DNA of 14,002 nt from Chthoniobacterales bacterium (GCA_013695925.1 JACCZO010000185.1:1-14002); one strand, 5' to 3'; counted from the first letter of the stretch, positions 1 to 6,834 are shown. The notes: generated from the sequence alone by a model not told the origin. Translations and numbers: made by a program.

Positions 1-60
1 GAAACGGCGATGAAGCCTGCGAAAAGCGCCGAGCTACGGCGATTTGGCCTTTGCGCGCGG

Positions 61-125
<65 letters not shown>

Positions 126-333
126 CGCTCTGGCGGCTGGGTGGATTCATAATATTTTTCTCCGATACTGGGTTGAAGTGGAGGTTCGAATTGCGTTCGA
201 TATGATACCGCTCAGCGAGAAACGCCAGCAAAACAGCAGCGGCACAGTAAACAACAGTCGTGAAACACTTTGCTGGACTATGGCGATGGCTGTCGCTAGG
301 GTCTTTGCAGGGGAGTCGAGTTTTCGGAGTTTA
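126..333. other. Intergenic stretch without a recognisable gene
   Basis: I see no credible protein in this stretch: the frames that cross it depend on the microsatellite and resemble nothing I recognise. It is more AT-rich than its surroundings around 150-165 (an AATATTTTT run). It may hold the promoter of the regulator at 482 or of a gene to the left of the window. I could not find a -35/-10 pair with acceptable spacing. Confidence 0.5.
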
Positions 334-433
334 ACCACGGATGACACGGATGGCACGGATTGAAAGGCAGAATCGGAGACCCGCCCTGCTTGCGTCCTTC
401 CCTCCCATCCGTGACATCCGTGTCATCCGTGGT
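334..433. repeat. REP-like inverted repeat with 27-bp arms, upstream of the regulator
   Basis: The left arm at 334-360 and right arm at 407-433 are reverse complements with one mismatch in 27 bp, around a 46-nt loop. Each arm is built from an imperfect 9-bp tandem unit (ACGGATGAC / ACGGATGGC / ACGGAT on the left). The right arm ends 48 nt before the GTG start of the regulator, so a regulator transcript starting upstream would carry a long hairpin. The 'accacggatgacacggat' style of repeat recurs in environmental genomes including Verrucomicrobia (from memory, not searched). It may be a REP-type mobile palindrome, a bidirectional terminator, or a site affecting expression of the regulator. Confidence 0.85.
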
Positions 434-481
434 GGATTGGCCTTTGCTGGGTTTGAAACCACATTTCGCTAAACTTTCCTC

Positions 482-1597
482 GTGCGCCAGAAACTTTCCT
501 CCCCGCTTCCACGTCTGCCGCGCCGCATCAGCCGGAAGAAGGGCGAAACCCCTTCCGAAGCGCTCTTCCGGTTCCTGCGCAGAGTGGCTCGCTCCAGCCG
601 CCGGTCACAGGACCAAACCTTTTATTCCCTGCGCGAACTGGCCGGGCATTTCAATCTTTCCCTCTCATCGGTCAGCCGGGTCTTTGTTCGTCTCGAAGCG
701 GAGGGTTTGCTCGGCCGGGTGCGGGGCTCGCGCACGGTGCTTCATGGCAAAAAGCTGGACCACCACCTTTACGTCCGCGGTGTGGTCGGGATTCCGGTCT
801 CGCTCTTCCGCTTTTCGGCTTTCGCCGGTTATCGCGACTTTGTGACACTCCTGCGCCGCAAGCTGCGCCGCCGCGGCTTTATGCCGGCGGCCGTTTTCTA
901 TCGGCGCGAGGAGATCCGCGGGGACTTTCTCGCCCAGAGTTTTCTCGAAGCCAGGGCGGATACGGTGGTCTGGTTGTCGCCCCCGCGCCAAGCACATGAG
1001 ACAGTGTCCCTCCTGCGGGATGGGGGCGTGCGCATGCTCGGAGTGAGCGAGAGTGCTTCGATCGTCATCCCCTGCCGCTATCAAATTCAACGGGAAGAGG
1101 CGCTGCGGAGGATTCTACGGGACTGGCGCGGTGCGGATTTGATGTCGAGCGTTGTGGTGACAGCCGCGCGCGGCGGTTCTCCGGCCGACGAGGAGAGCTA
1201 TCGTCTGGTGAGCGAGGAAGAATTATTTTCTTCTACCCTTATCACTCTGGAAAATGAGAACGCACAGCGGGCGCTCCGGACAATCTGGCGCTCGGAGAGG
1301 TGCGGGATACTTCTGACCAAATCCGGGGCGGCTTTCCTCGCCGTCCGCGAACCGGAAATATTTGCCCGGCTGTCGAACGAGCGGCGGCTCGCCCTGGTGG
1401 AAGGGCCGATCAACGTCACCTTTGCCGCCATTCCCAAGGCCTTGGTGGACCTGATCTCGATTGATTGGGAAAAGATCACAGAGCGAATTGTCGCTGATTT
1501 AATGGCCTCGGCGCCCTTGTCTGCTTCAGGACAAATCGTCTTCAAAGCGGCCAGCCGGCTGCGGGTGGCGCTGGACCGGGTTTGTCACCGATTGTAA
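482..1597 (+). CDS. Transcriptional regulator, N-terminal winged helix plus PBP1/LacI-like sensor domain
   Basis: A 371-residue protein with a basic N-terminus (residues 1-45). A winged helix-turn-helix follows at about 46-90: YSLRELAGHF, then a recognition helix around LSSVSRVFVRLEAEGLL at 61-77, then a short wing. A long C-terminal domain (about 95-371) is shaped like the periplasmic-binding-protein fold of LacI/GntR sugar-type regulators; stretches such as ADTVVWLSPP and VRMLGVSES look like beta-strand/loop pairs of that fold. The GTG at 482 is taken as start because an in-frame TAA lies at 470-472 and there is no earlier start; no clear Shine-Dalgarno is visible. Regulators with this layout are abundant in Verrucomicrobia. 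I infer that it binds DNA as a dimer and senses a small ligand; neither ligand nor target can be read here. The genes around it are not obviously a sugar operon. Family call fairly firm, function unknown. Confidence 0.8.
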   Translation: MRQKLSSPLPRLPRRISRKKGETPSEALFRFLRRVARSSRRSQDQTFYSLRELAGHFNLSLSSVSRVFVRLEAEGLLGRVRGSRTVLHGKKLDHHLYVRGVVGIPVSLFRFSAFAGYRDFVTLLRRKLRRRGFMPAAVFYRREEIRGDFLAQSFLEARADTVVWLSPPRQAHETVSLLRDGGVRMLGVSESASIVIPCRYQIQREEALRRILRDWRGADLMSSVVVTAARGGSPADEESYRLVSEEELFSSTLITLENENAQRALRTIWRSERCGILLTKSGAAFLAVREPEIFARLSNERRLALVEGPINVTFAAIPKALVDLISIDWEKITERIVADLMASAPLSASGQIVFKAASRLRVALDRVCHRL

Positions 1598-1633
1598 CCG
1601 GCGATCGGGATTCCGGCGCTTGCGGGGAAGGTA

Positions 1634-1684
1634 GTGCAAGCTTCCAGCTTGCAGCCTGGGATCACGCAAGCTGGAAGCTCGCAC
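1634..1684. repeat. REP-like inverted repeat, 19-bp arms
   Basis: Arms at 1634-1652 and 1666-1684 are reverse complements with one mismatch in 19 bp, around a 13-nt loop. The sequence is of the 'gcaagcttccagcttgc' type. It starts 37 bp after the regulator stop and could act as its transcription terminator, although no T-run follows. The AT-richer flank at about 1685-1726 adjoins the point where the kbl remnant loses similarity, so this flank may be part of the same inserted element. Confidence 0.85.
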
Positions 1685-1726
1685 CTCCAAAAGTCCGCTT
1701 GTCGTGCTTGCGAATAACTGTAATAA

Positions 1727-1873
1727 CGCGCACGGATTGATCACCCGCCGGCCGTCCGCGATCGAGATCTCGGCGCGCTGCGGCCCGGTGATGATGCGCT
1801 CATTTTTGTAAAGCCCCTGCGCTTTGATTTCCTCGAGGGTCTTGGAGACGTGATCGGCAAATTTCGCGAGCAT
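1727..1873 (-). pseudogene. kbl: Truncated 5' end of glycine C-acetyltransferase (2-amino-3-ketobutyrate CoA ligase)
   Basis: The minus strand from an ATG at 1873 reads MLAKFADHVSKTLEEIKAQG, then LYKNERIITGPQRAEISIAD, then GRRVINPCA. This is the N-terminus of the PLP-dependent Kbl family, where ERIIT..Q.A.I...DG..V.N.CANNYLGLA is typical. Similarity stops after the CA codons at 1727. The next bases read Leu-Leu-Gln in frame where Asn-Asn-Tyr is expected, and the frame then runs into the inverted repeat at 1634-1684. Only about 49 of roughly 400 codons remain, so the PLP lysine and almost the whole enzyme are missing. The intact enzyme cleaves 2-amino-3-ketobutyrate with CoA to glycine and acetyl-CoA in threonine breakdown. 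The remnant cannot do this. It is either a decayed gene cut by a repeat, or a copied 5' fragment with an intact kbl elsewhere. Confidence 0.75.
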
Positions 1874-1903
1874 GGGCGACGTTCGCCGAAAGAGATCGCG
1901 CTG

Positions 1904-2010
1904 CCAAGTTGTAGCCGGGGGCGGTGACCCCGAGCCGGCCCCTGCTCTGACCCCGGCCACAGCTCAACCGCGGAGAAGAGCCGGGGTTACCGCCCCCGGC
2001 TACAACTTGG
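1904..2010. repeat. Long inverted repeat, 28-bp arms
   Basis: Arms at 1904-1931 and 1983-2010 are reverse complements with one mismatch in 28 bp. In RNA of one polarity that mismatch would still pair as G-U. The 51-nt centre is also GC-rich, with repeated 'gccgg' steps. The arms contain a run of five or six G/C next to 'gtagcc', a style seen in REP-type palindromes. It sits just upstream of the kbl remnant start (31 bp from its ATG) and shares no sequence with the repeats at 334-433 or 1634-1684, so this is a third family. Confidence 0.88.
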
Positions 2011-2041
2011 GGCGAGGGTAGCGCGGGCTTCCACTTTGCCC

Positions 2042-2118
2042 ACCTGGTCGGGCTCTTCAGGAGCGAGTCTGAAAGCCGTGGTAGCTTGTCCACGGGCGAG
2101 CGGCTAAAACCACCAGGT
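2042..2118. repeat. Weaker nested hairpin element
   Basis: Outer arms ACCTGGT (2042-2048) and ACCAGGT (2112-2118) match perfectly over 7 bp. An inner perfect 6-bp pair, CCGTGG (2076-2081) and CCACGG (2090-2095), has an 8-nt loop. With 'gtggtagc' near 2080 and 'gctaaaaccac' near 2104-2114, the whole 77 bp can fold. No gene is visible here. It is probably another degraded REP-like unit, less well preserved than its neighbours. Confidence 0.5.
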
Positions 2119-2131
2119 TGGCAAGCCTGCG

Positions 2132-2194
2132 TTACATCCCAAGGCTGTAAATTTCCACCAGCGCCGTGCCGGTCGTTTCCCCGCCATTCAGAAA
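2132..2194 (-). pseudogene. C-terminal remnant resembling verrucomicrobial repeat/surface proteins (ALVEIY tail)
   Basis: The minus strand from 2194 to the TAA at 2132-2134 reads FLNGGETTGTALVEIYSLGM and then stops. The pattern TTG.ALVE.YD/YS is a recurring end-of-domain sequence in large extracellular proteins of Verrucomicrobia (recalled, not searched). Upstream on the same strand, to about 2235, the frame stays open but gives a basic, unfamiliar sequence, so the body of the gene is missing. The fragment is very short and could be chance. Its orientation matches the kbl remnant, which fits a shared history of deletion on that strand. Confidence 0.35.
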
Positions 2195-2236
2195 GCCTTT
2201 GGCGGAGCGACGCTTTCGCGACACATTCCGCCCGGC

Positions 2237-3604
2237 ATGAGAATTGCATCCGCTTGCACAACGAAAGAACGATCTTCGCGAATCCCTCGCCTTTTCCTGG
2301 CTGGCTTCACCCTATCCCTTGGCCTGGGAGGTTGCGCCTTGCCCATTGAAACAGCAAAACCGGTCACCCCGGACCGCGCTTTTATTTCCTACAATCCAGG
2401 TGCGCGCAACGCCGGAACGCTTCGGCTGGCGGTCAAGGACCTCATCGACATGAAAGGCGAGGTGACAACGGCGGGATCACAGCATGTGGCGGATACCGCC
2501 GCGCCGGCCCAGCGCGACGCGCAATGTCTGGCGCCGGCGCGCCGGAACAACGTGCAAATCGTCGGCAAGACCAATCTGACCGAGTTCGCTCTCGGGACTT
2601 CCGGGATAAATGAATATTACGGGACTCCGGTTAATCCCTTGGATCGCCACCGCATTCCCGGCGGCTCCTCCAGCGGCTCGGCCGTCGCGGTGGCCAACGA
2701 CGAGGCGGACGTGGCCTTCGGCAGCGATACGGCGGGGTCGATCCGGGTGCCGGCGGCTTGCTGCGGCATTCTGGGATTGAAAACCACTTTCGGGCTTGTC
2801 CCGATGGACGGGGTCTTCCCGCTTTCGCCAAAACATCTCGATACAATCGGCCCGATGGCTAAAGATGTGCCGCGTCTCGTGCAGGGAATGGAATTGCTTA
2901 GTCCGGGATTTTCGTCCCGCTACGAGGCGGCCAAAGCAGGAAAATCGACTGCTGGGGAAATTACGATTGGACGCCTCTACATCGATGGGACCGACCCGAG
3001 AATCGATCGCGCTCTCGACGATGCACTGGCCAGAACCGGGTTTCGAGTGCTCGCCCTCAACGAACGCACCGCGACGAAGTGGCAAAAAACTGCGGCAGGT
3101 TTTCGGGTGTTCCCACCCACGAACCGTTTTAAAGCCCAATGGGACCAGGCGCAAGTCGACGGCGCCGCGATCGCGATCACTGACGGGTGGCTGAGCGACC
3201 GCCAATACCTGAACAAACCCGGGGTCGCCCTGACCACACAGACCACGATTCGATTGGGCGACTTGCAAAACGACTCGCTTTACCGAGCGGCGCTGAAGGG
3301 GCGGAGCGGTTGGCAACGAGCGCTCGGCCGCGTCCTGAAGCAAGTCGATCTTATTGCGCTGCCCACGATACAGACTCCGCCGCTGCGAAAGCCCTTGTTT
3401 GGGCGGACGCCACTCTTTGAGGCAAGGGTGCTTGCCTTGCAGAACACCGTGGCCGTGAACTACGCTGGCAATCCAGCGATTGCGATCCCGATTCCGCTCC
3501 CGGGACGCGGCTTTCCAGTGACCAGCCTGCAACTGATTGGCCCCAATAACGGCGAAGCGGAATTGGTGAATGCCGCTCGCCTGATCGCGAGCGCGGGGCT
3601 GTAA
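2237..3604 (+). CDS. Amidase-signature family hydrolase, predicted lipoprotein
   Basis: A 455-residue protein, normal length for amidase-signature enzymes, which hydrolyse C-N bonds of amides. The Ser-cisSer-Lys triad is complete: Lys67 in LAVKDLID, Ser144 as first Ser of GGSSSGS (142-148), and nucleophile Ser168 in SDTAGSIRVP. The 24-residue gap between the two serines is the family norm. The N-terminus has basic residues, a hydrophobic run (LFLAGFTLSLGL, 19-30) and a lipobox LGGC with Cys33, so export and lipid anchoring are predicted; many family members are cytosolic. The ATG at 2237 is the only early start that includes this signal; no strong Shine-Dalgarno is visible. The region KTNLTEFALGTSGINEYYGT (111-130) is also typical. 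The C-terminal third is conserved in style (LIALPTIQTPP, NYAGNPAIAIPI). It is not GatA by context: there is no gatC or gatB nearby and it carries a signal peptide. Substrate unknown. The TPR gene follows on the same strand after 104 bp. Confidence 0.88.
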   Translation: MRIASACTTKERSSRIPRLFLAGFTLSLGLGGCALPIETAKPVTPDRAFISYNPGARNAGTLRLAVKDLIDMKGEVTTAGSQHVADTAAPAQRDAQCLAPARRNNVQIVGKTNLTEFALGTSGINEYYGTPVNPLDRHRIPGGSSSGSAVAVANDEADVAFGSDTAGSIRVPAACCGILGLKTTFGLVPMDGVFPLSPKHLDTIGPMAKDVPRLVQGMELLSPGFSSRYEAAKAGKSTAGEITIGRLYIDGTDPRIDRALDDALARTGFRVLALNERTATKWQKTAAGFRVFPPTNRFKAQWDQAQVDGAAIAITDGWLSDRQYLNKPGVALTTQTTIRLGDLQNDSLYRAALKGRSGWQRALGRVLKQVDLIALPTIQTPPLRKPLFGRTPLFEARVLALQNTVAVNYAGNPAIAIPIPLPGRGFPVTSLQLIGPNNGEAELVNAARLIASAGL

Positions 3605-3708
3605 ACCCCCGCTGCCTCTGGACGGCGTTAACCGGCTTCGCGGCCAAAATCGGTCCCGGCTTCGAATGCAACAGCAACGCGGCTCGGCGGCCGCGTCCGT
3701 TGCTACTT
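3605..3708. other. Amidase-TPR intergenic gap with hairpin and direct repeat
   Basis: A stem-loop spans 3673-3704: AGCAAC (3673-3678) pairs with GTTGCT (3699-3704), and GCGGC (3679-3683) with GCCGC (3690-3694), with a 4-nt bulge and 6-nt loop. It ends four bases before the TPR start codon, where a ribosome-binding site would be expected and none is seen. It lacks a T-run, so it is a poor intrinsic terminator. A 9-bp direct repeat CCGGCTTCG lies at 3632-3640 and 3656-3664. Confidence 0.4.
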
Positions 3709-4509
3709 ATGAATCCGACCCGCTTCTGCGTTTTCTTGCTTCTCGCGGTAGCGCTCTGTCTTTCGACCGCCGCCGCCCGAGGAGAAAGCGTGGACTCTTT
3801 GATCGCGAAGGGCGACCCGCTCGACCAACGCCTGCAGGCGAACGAAGCGCTCGAGTATTACTTGCCGGCGCTCAAGCTCGACCCCGATAATGTCGCGTTG
3901 CTCGGTCGGATCGCGCGGCAATATCGCCACCTCATGAGCGATGCCTCCGACAAAAAAGAAAAACTTCGGCTTGGGCACATCTCGCTCGAGTACGCGAAGA
4001 AAGCCGCCGACCTGGCGCCGAACAACGCCGAAGCGCAGCTCTCACCCGCGATCAGCTACGGGAAGATGCTCCCCTACATGAGCAGCGGAGATCAGGTCGA
4101 CACCTCCCCACGGATCAAAGCCGCGGTTGATCGCACCTTGCAGCTCGACCCGCAGAACGACAACGCGTGGCACATTCTCGGACGCTGGAACCGGGTGCTC
4201 GCCGATATCAGCGGATTGAAGCGCATGCTGGCCGGAGTGGTTTACGGGCAGCTGCCGACGACGAGTAATGAAGAGGCCGAGCGGTGCCTGAAAAAGGCGA
4301 TATCACTCAACCCAAACCGGCTCATGCATTCGATCGAGCTGGGCCACATTTACGTGCAAATGGGACGGAAAGAGGAGGCGCGGAAATACCTCGAGCAAGG
4401 ATTGTCGATGCCGGCTAAGGAGAAGGGCGATCCGGAGATGAAAGCCGTCGGGCGCGCCCTGCTCGAGCAACTGGGTAATTCGTCGCCCGCCTCGACCGCG
4501 CGCCGCTAG
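3709..4509 (+). CDS. Secreted or periplasmic tetratricopeptide-repeat protein
   Basis: A protein of 266 residues from the ATG at 3709. A TTG three codons earlier is possible, but the ATG gives a cleaner signal peptide. The N-terminus (MNPTRFCVFLLLAVALCLST, then AAARGE) is a signal peptide with likely cleavage after the AAA near residue 23. The mature part is helical with several TPR-like units: ANEALEYYLPALKLDPDN, LEYAKKAADLAPNNAEA, VDRTLQLDPQNDNAWHILGR and AERCLKKAISLNPN, the last continuing RLMHSIELGHIYVQMGRKEE. The spacing of its Leu/Tyr/Ala/Pro positions fits TPRs, which are protein-protein interaction scaffolds. The overall layout resembles the regulator-of-microtubule-dynamics-like TPR group found in many bacteria. 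No catalytic motif is seen. It follows the amidase by 104 bp on the same strand and may be co-transcribed. Its TAG (4507-4509) overlaps the stop codon of the convergent asnB gene. Confidence 0.8.
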   Translation: MNPTRFCVFLLLAVALCLSTAAARGESVDSLIAKGDPLDQRLQANEALEYYLPALKLDPDNVALLGRIARQYRHLMSDASDKKEKLRLGHISLEYAKKAADLAPNNAEAQLSPAISYGKMLPYMSSGDQVDTSPRIKAAVDRTLQLDPQNDNAWHILGRWNRVLADISGLKRMLAGVVYGQLPTTSNEEAERCLKKAISLNPNRLMHSIELGHIYVQMGRKEEARKYLEQGLSMPAKEKGDPEMKAVGRALLEQLGNSSPASTARR

Positions 4510-6494
4510 TTGGCGAGCGCTGGGGCCGTGTGAGAGCCCGACCACTCCGGCATGTCCGCCAGGCCGCCGCCCATAAATTGGTGGTGCCAGAGCTGAGTCG
4601 CGACGACCGCGGTCAGCCCCATCTCGACCGAAAGGCGCGGGAGCGAACCAGCTCGCAGTTTGCGGAAGGCTTTACGCCAATGCGCGACTTCCTTCAGGTC
4701 AAAATACCCGGTACGCCGAAGCGAATCCTCGCTCAGGAGCTGGGCCACAAAAGGCGGCTCGGGGTTCATGTGGAAACTATCGAGCGGCGCGCGAAAGATC
4801 ACTTTGCCGCGACGCGCAATCGATTTGGGGATCCAGCGTTCCGCCAGCAACCGGAGGAGGTATTTGTCGCGGAATCCCCGCAGCTTCCAGCGCGGGTGCA
4901 GCTTCGCCGTGAAGTCGAAGATGGCTTCATCGAGAAAGGGATATCGCACTTCGACCGACGAGTGCATCGCAACGCGGTCGCCTTTGGCCTGCAAAAGATG
5001 CCCCGCCAACAGGACGCGGGCCGCCATCCAAACGCCACGGTTGAGCGGCGCCCAGCGTTTCGCCTTTTCCAGCGGAAATCCCAGCTCACCCCACGGATGG
5101 CTGTTGTTCATCACCTCGCGCATCTCCTCGGAATAAAAGCGCAGCTTCGAAATCGCGAGCAGACCGTAGGAATCGATCCAGGCATTCGGGCCGCCGATCG
5201 TCGCCTCCACGCGCGCGCGCCAGGCGGGGGGAAAATGGGGGACCTTGTTCAGGCGCAAATAGCCGCGCCGTCCCCGATCGCTCAGGTTCACTCCCGGCAG
5301 GAGGTCGAGATAGTTCATTAGCTTGTGGGCCTTATACCAGGGATAGCCGACGAGCCACTCGTCGGCACCTTCGCCGGTCAGCACCACTTTTTGGCCGTTG
5401 GCGTGGACCCGCTCGGCCAGCTTGAGCAAGGCGCCGCAGGATGTGTCGATCACCGGCGCCTCCGCGGCCTCGATCAACCTGGGGTAACTCTCGAGCGCCT
5501 CGCGATCGCCGTATTGCTGCACGATGGGCGGCTTGGCCCCGATGTGTTTGGCCGACAGGCTGGCCGCGCTCAGCTCGTCCAGGCCTGGCTCAGTCACCTG
5601 CACCGTGTAGGTGTTGATCTGCGGACCTTTGAGCCGGCAGGCCAGGGCGAGAATCAGGCTCGAATCCACCCCGCCGGAAAGATAAGAGCCAACCGGGACA
5701 TCGGCGCGCAACCGTTCCTCGACCGCTTGCAAAAGCAGCCCCTCAAATTCATCCACCAGCGCCTCGGCATCCTCACCCCACACCTCCTCGCCTTGTGCCG
5801 GGAAATCCATTTCCCAGAAGGCGCGCTCCGCGATCTCCGCGCCCGCCCCGTCGCTGCCCGGAGTGATGCGCAGACAACGCCCGGCCGGCAAAAGCTGCAC
5901 CCCTTCAAAACAGGTCCGCGGTCCCGGGATGGCGGTGAAGGTAAAGACGTGATCGAGTCCCTTGCGATCGGGCCGTGGCGGAACCATGCCGGAGGCGAGC
6001 AGCCCTTTGATCTCTGAGGCGAAGAGAAGCCAGTCGCCCTGGCGACTCCAATAAAGCGGCGAAATCCCAAAGCGGTCGCGACCGAGATGAAGTTGGCGCC
6101 TTTGACCGTCCCACAAAGCGATGGCAAATTGCCCACGGAACTGTCCCCATGTCTCCTCCCGGTGCTCCTCCCAGAGGTGCGGGATGATCTCCGTATCGCA
6201 ATGGGTGACGAACCGATGCCCCTGCGCAGAGAGCTCCTCGCGCCGTTCCACGTAATCGAAAAGTTCGCCGTTAAAAACGACGAACAGATTCCGCTCCTCG
6301 TTCGTCATCGGCTGTTGTCCGTCGGCCAGGCCGACAATACTCAGCCGGCGTGAAGCCAGTGAAATCCCAGGACGCTCGAGAAAACCTTCTTCATCCGGAC
6401 CGCGGTGTATCAGCGCGCGGGACATCCGCTGCACCGCCCCAAAGGGCGCGGGGCGCTGCCCGGCGAGGTCTATGATTCCGGCAATACCGCACAT
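4506..6494 (-). CDS. asnB: Asparagine synthase (glutamine-hydrolysing) / AsnB-type amidotransferase
   Basis: A 662-residue class II glutamine amidotransferase joined to an ATP-dependent synthetase domain; the usual reaction makes asparagine from aspartate, glutamine and ATP. N-terminal glutaminase (about 1-215): nucleophile Cys2 after Met (MCGIAGI), Arg49/50 in SRRLSIVGL, NGELFDY with Asn75, and HCDTE with Asp100. Synthetase (about 245-640): PP-loop SGGVDSS at 273-279, LTGEGADE near 372-379, and a late VEVRYPFLD. The start is fixed by the catalytic Cys2; no Shine-Dalgarno is evident. After GEGADE the sequence reads WLVGYPWYK where many AsnB have (L/V)FGGY, a divergence at the active-site edge. 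It is divergent from the polyketide synthase at 6841, so it may be a biosynthetic amidotransferase (known relatives form malonamyl starters for glutarimide polyketides and tetracyclines) rather than housekeeping AsnB. Family call is firm, cluster role is inference. Its 3' end shares bases with the TPR stop. Confidence 0.93.
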   Translation of the reverse strand: MCGIAGIIDLAGQRPAPFGAVQRMSRALIHRGPDEEGFLERPGISLASRRLSIVGLADGQQPMTNEERNLFVVFNGELFDYVERREELSAQGHRFVTHCDTEIIPHLWEEHREETWGQFRGQFAIALWDGQRRQLHLGRDRFGISPLYWSRQGDWLLFASEIKGLLASGMVPPRPDRKGLDHVFTFTAIPGPRTCFEGVQLLPAGRCLRITPGSDGAGAEIAERAFWEMDFPAQGEEVWGEDAEALVDEFEGLLLQAVEERLRADVPVGSYLSGGVDSSLILALACRLKGPQINTYTVQVTEPGLDELSAASLSAKHIGAKPPIVQQYGDREALESYPRLIEAAEAPVIDTSCGALLKLAERVHANGQKVVLTGEGADEWLVGYPWYKAHKLMNYLDLLPGVNLSDRGRRGYLRLNKVPHFPPAWRARVEATIGGPNAWIDSYGLLAISKLRFYSEEMREVMNNSHPWGELGFPLEKAKRWAPLNRGVWMAARVLLAGHLLQAKGDRVAMHSSVEVRYPFLDEAIFDFTAKLHPRWKLRGFRDKYLLRLLAERWIPKSIARRGKVIFRAPLDSFHMNPEPPFVAQLLSEDSLRRTGYFDLKEVAHWRKAFRKLRAGSLPRLSVEMGLTAVVATQLWHHQFMGGGLADMPEWSGSHTAPALAN

Positions 6495-6525
6495 CAGGTT
6501 GTTACCATGGCAGAGGTTGTCGGCG

Positions 6526-6658
6526 CGGAAAACCGGGAAGCGACGAGCGCTTCTCGTCTCAACACGGTTCCTGGCCGTTCATGCGTGCGTTTTATCAACA
6601 TCGATTCCGAAAACGAGTCACCAGATTCAAACGCGCTTCCCGCATGTCCGGTTTTCCG
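6526..6658. repeat. Inverted CGGAAAACCGG / CCGGTTTTCCG pair in the divergent promoter region
   Basis: CGGAAAACCGG at 6526-6536 and CCGGTTTTCCG at 6648-6658 are perfect 11-bp reverse complements 111 bp apart. A partial third copy, CGGAAAAC, occurs at 6709-6716. All lie between asnB and the polyketide synthase gene. Repeated copies in one divergent promoter region are what a regulator's operators would look like, but no protein is implicated and chance cannot be excluded. Confidence 0.4.
6542..6558. promoter_or_regulatory. Perfect small hairpin in the asnB upstream region
   Basis: GACGAG (6542-6547) and CTCGTC (6553-6558) form a perfect 6-bp stem with a 5-nt loop. It ends 47 bp upstream of the asnB start at 6494, in its leader or promoter. 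A direct repeat AGGTTGT at 6496-6502 and 6514-6520 lies closer to the start. Either could be an operator; neither is proven. Confidence 0.3.
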
Positions 6659-6730
6659 CCAACATCTGTAAAGCGTAATTCGCGGCACGGATACGTGTGT
6701 CAGCGCGCCGGAAAACGAATGGAACTTAAC

Positions 6731-6816
6731 ATCAGTGAATGCCAGGGCGTCCGTTGACGTCTTACTCCCCCGCCCTGATGGGTAGATCGTTTGACATGCT
6801 CGCCGTCAGCACTGAT
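6731..6816. promoter_or_regulatory. Nested inverted repeats before the polyketide synthase gene
   Basis: Outer arms ATCAGTG (6731-6737) and CACTGAT (6810-6816) are perfect 7-bp reverse complements. Inside them CAGGGCG (6743-6749) and CGCCCTG (6771-6777) form a second perfect 7-bp pair. The right outer arm ends 24 bp before the start codon. The structure may be an operator for a dimeric regulator or a leader fold. Each arm alone is short enough to arise by chance. Confidence 0.35.
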
Positions 6817-6820
6817 CAAT
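6791..6820 (+). promoter_or_regulatory. Possible sigma-70-type promoter for the polyketide synthase
   Basis: TTGACA at 6791-6796 is a perfect -35 consensus. At an 18-bp spacing lies ATCAAT (6815-6820), which matches TATAAT in only three of six positions. If used, transcription would start very close to the ATG at 6841 and leave almost no leader. The weak -10 makes this tentative. Confidence 0.3.
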
Positions 6821-6831
6821 CCGCCCCTGCC

Positions 6832-6834
6832 AGG
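6832..6834 (+). promoter_or_regulatory. Weak ribosome-binding site of the polyketide synthase
   Basis: AGG at 6832-6834 lies six bases before ATG 6841. It favours this start over the in-frame ATG two codons later (6847), which has no purine-rich motif at a suitable distance. Confidence 0.4.

Noticed and set aside
2477..3532. 351-codon minus-strand open frame opposite the amidase
   Set aside because: The plus strand carries the complete amidase triad; the minus product is Arg-rich and unfamiliar.
3700..3708. TTG start three codons upstream for the TPR protein
   Set aside because: The ATG at 3709 is more likely and gives a standard signal peptide; the TTG lies in the right arm of a hairpin.
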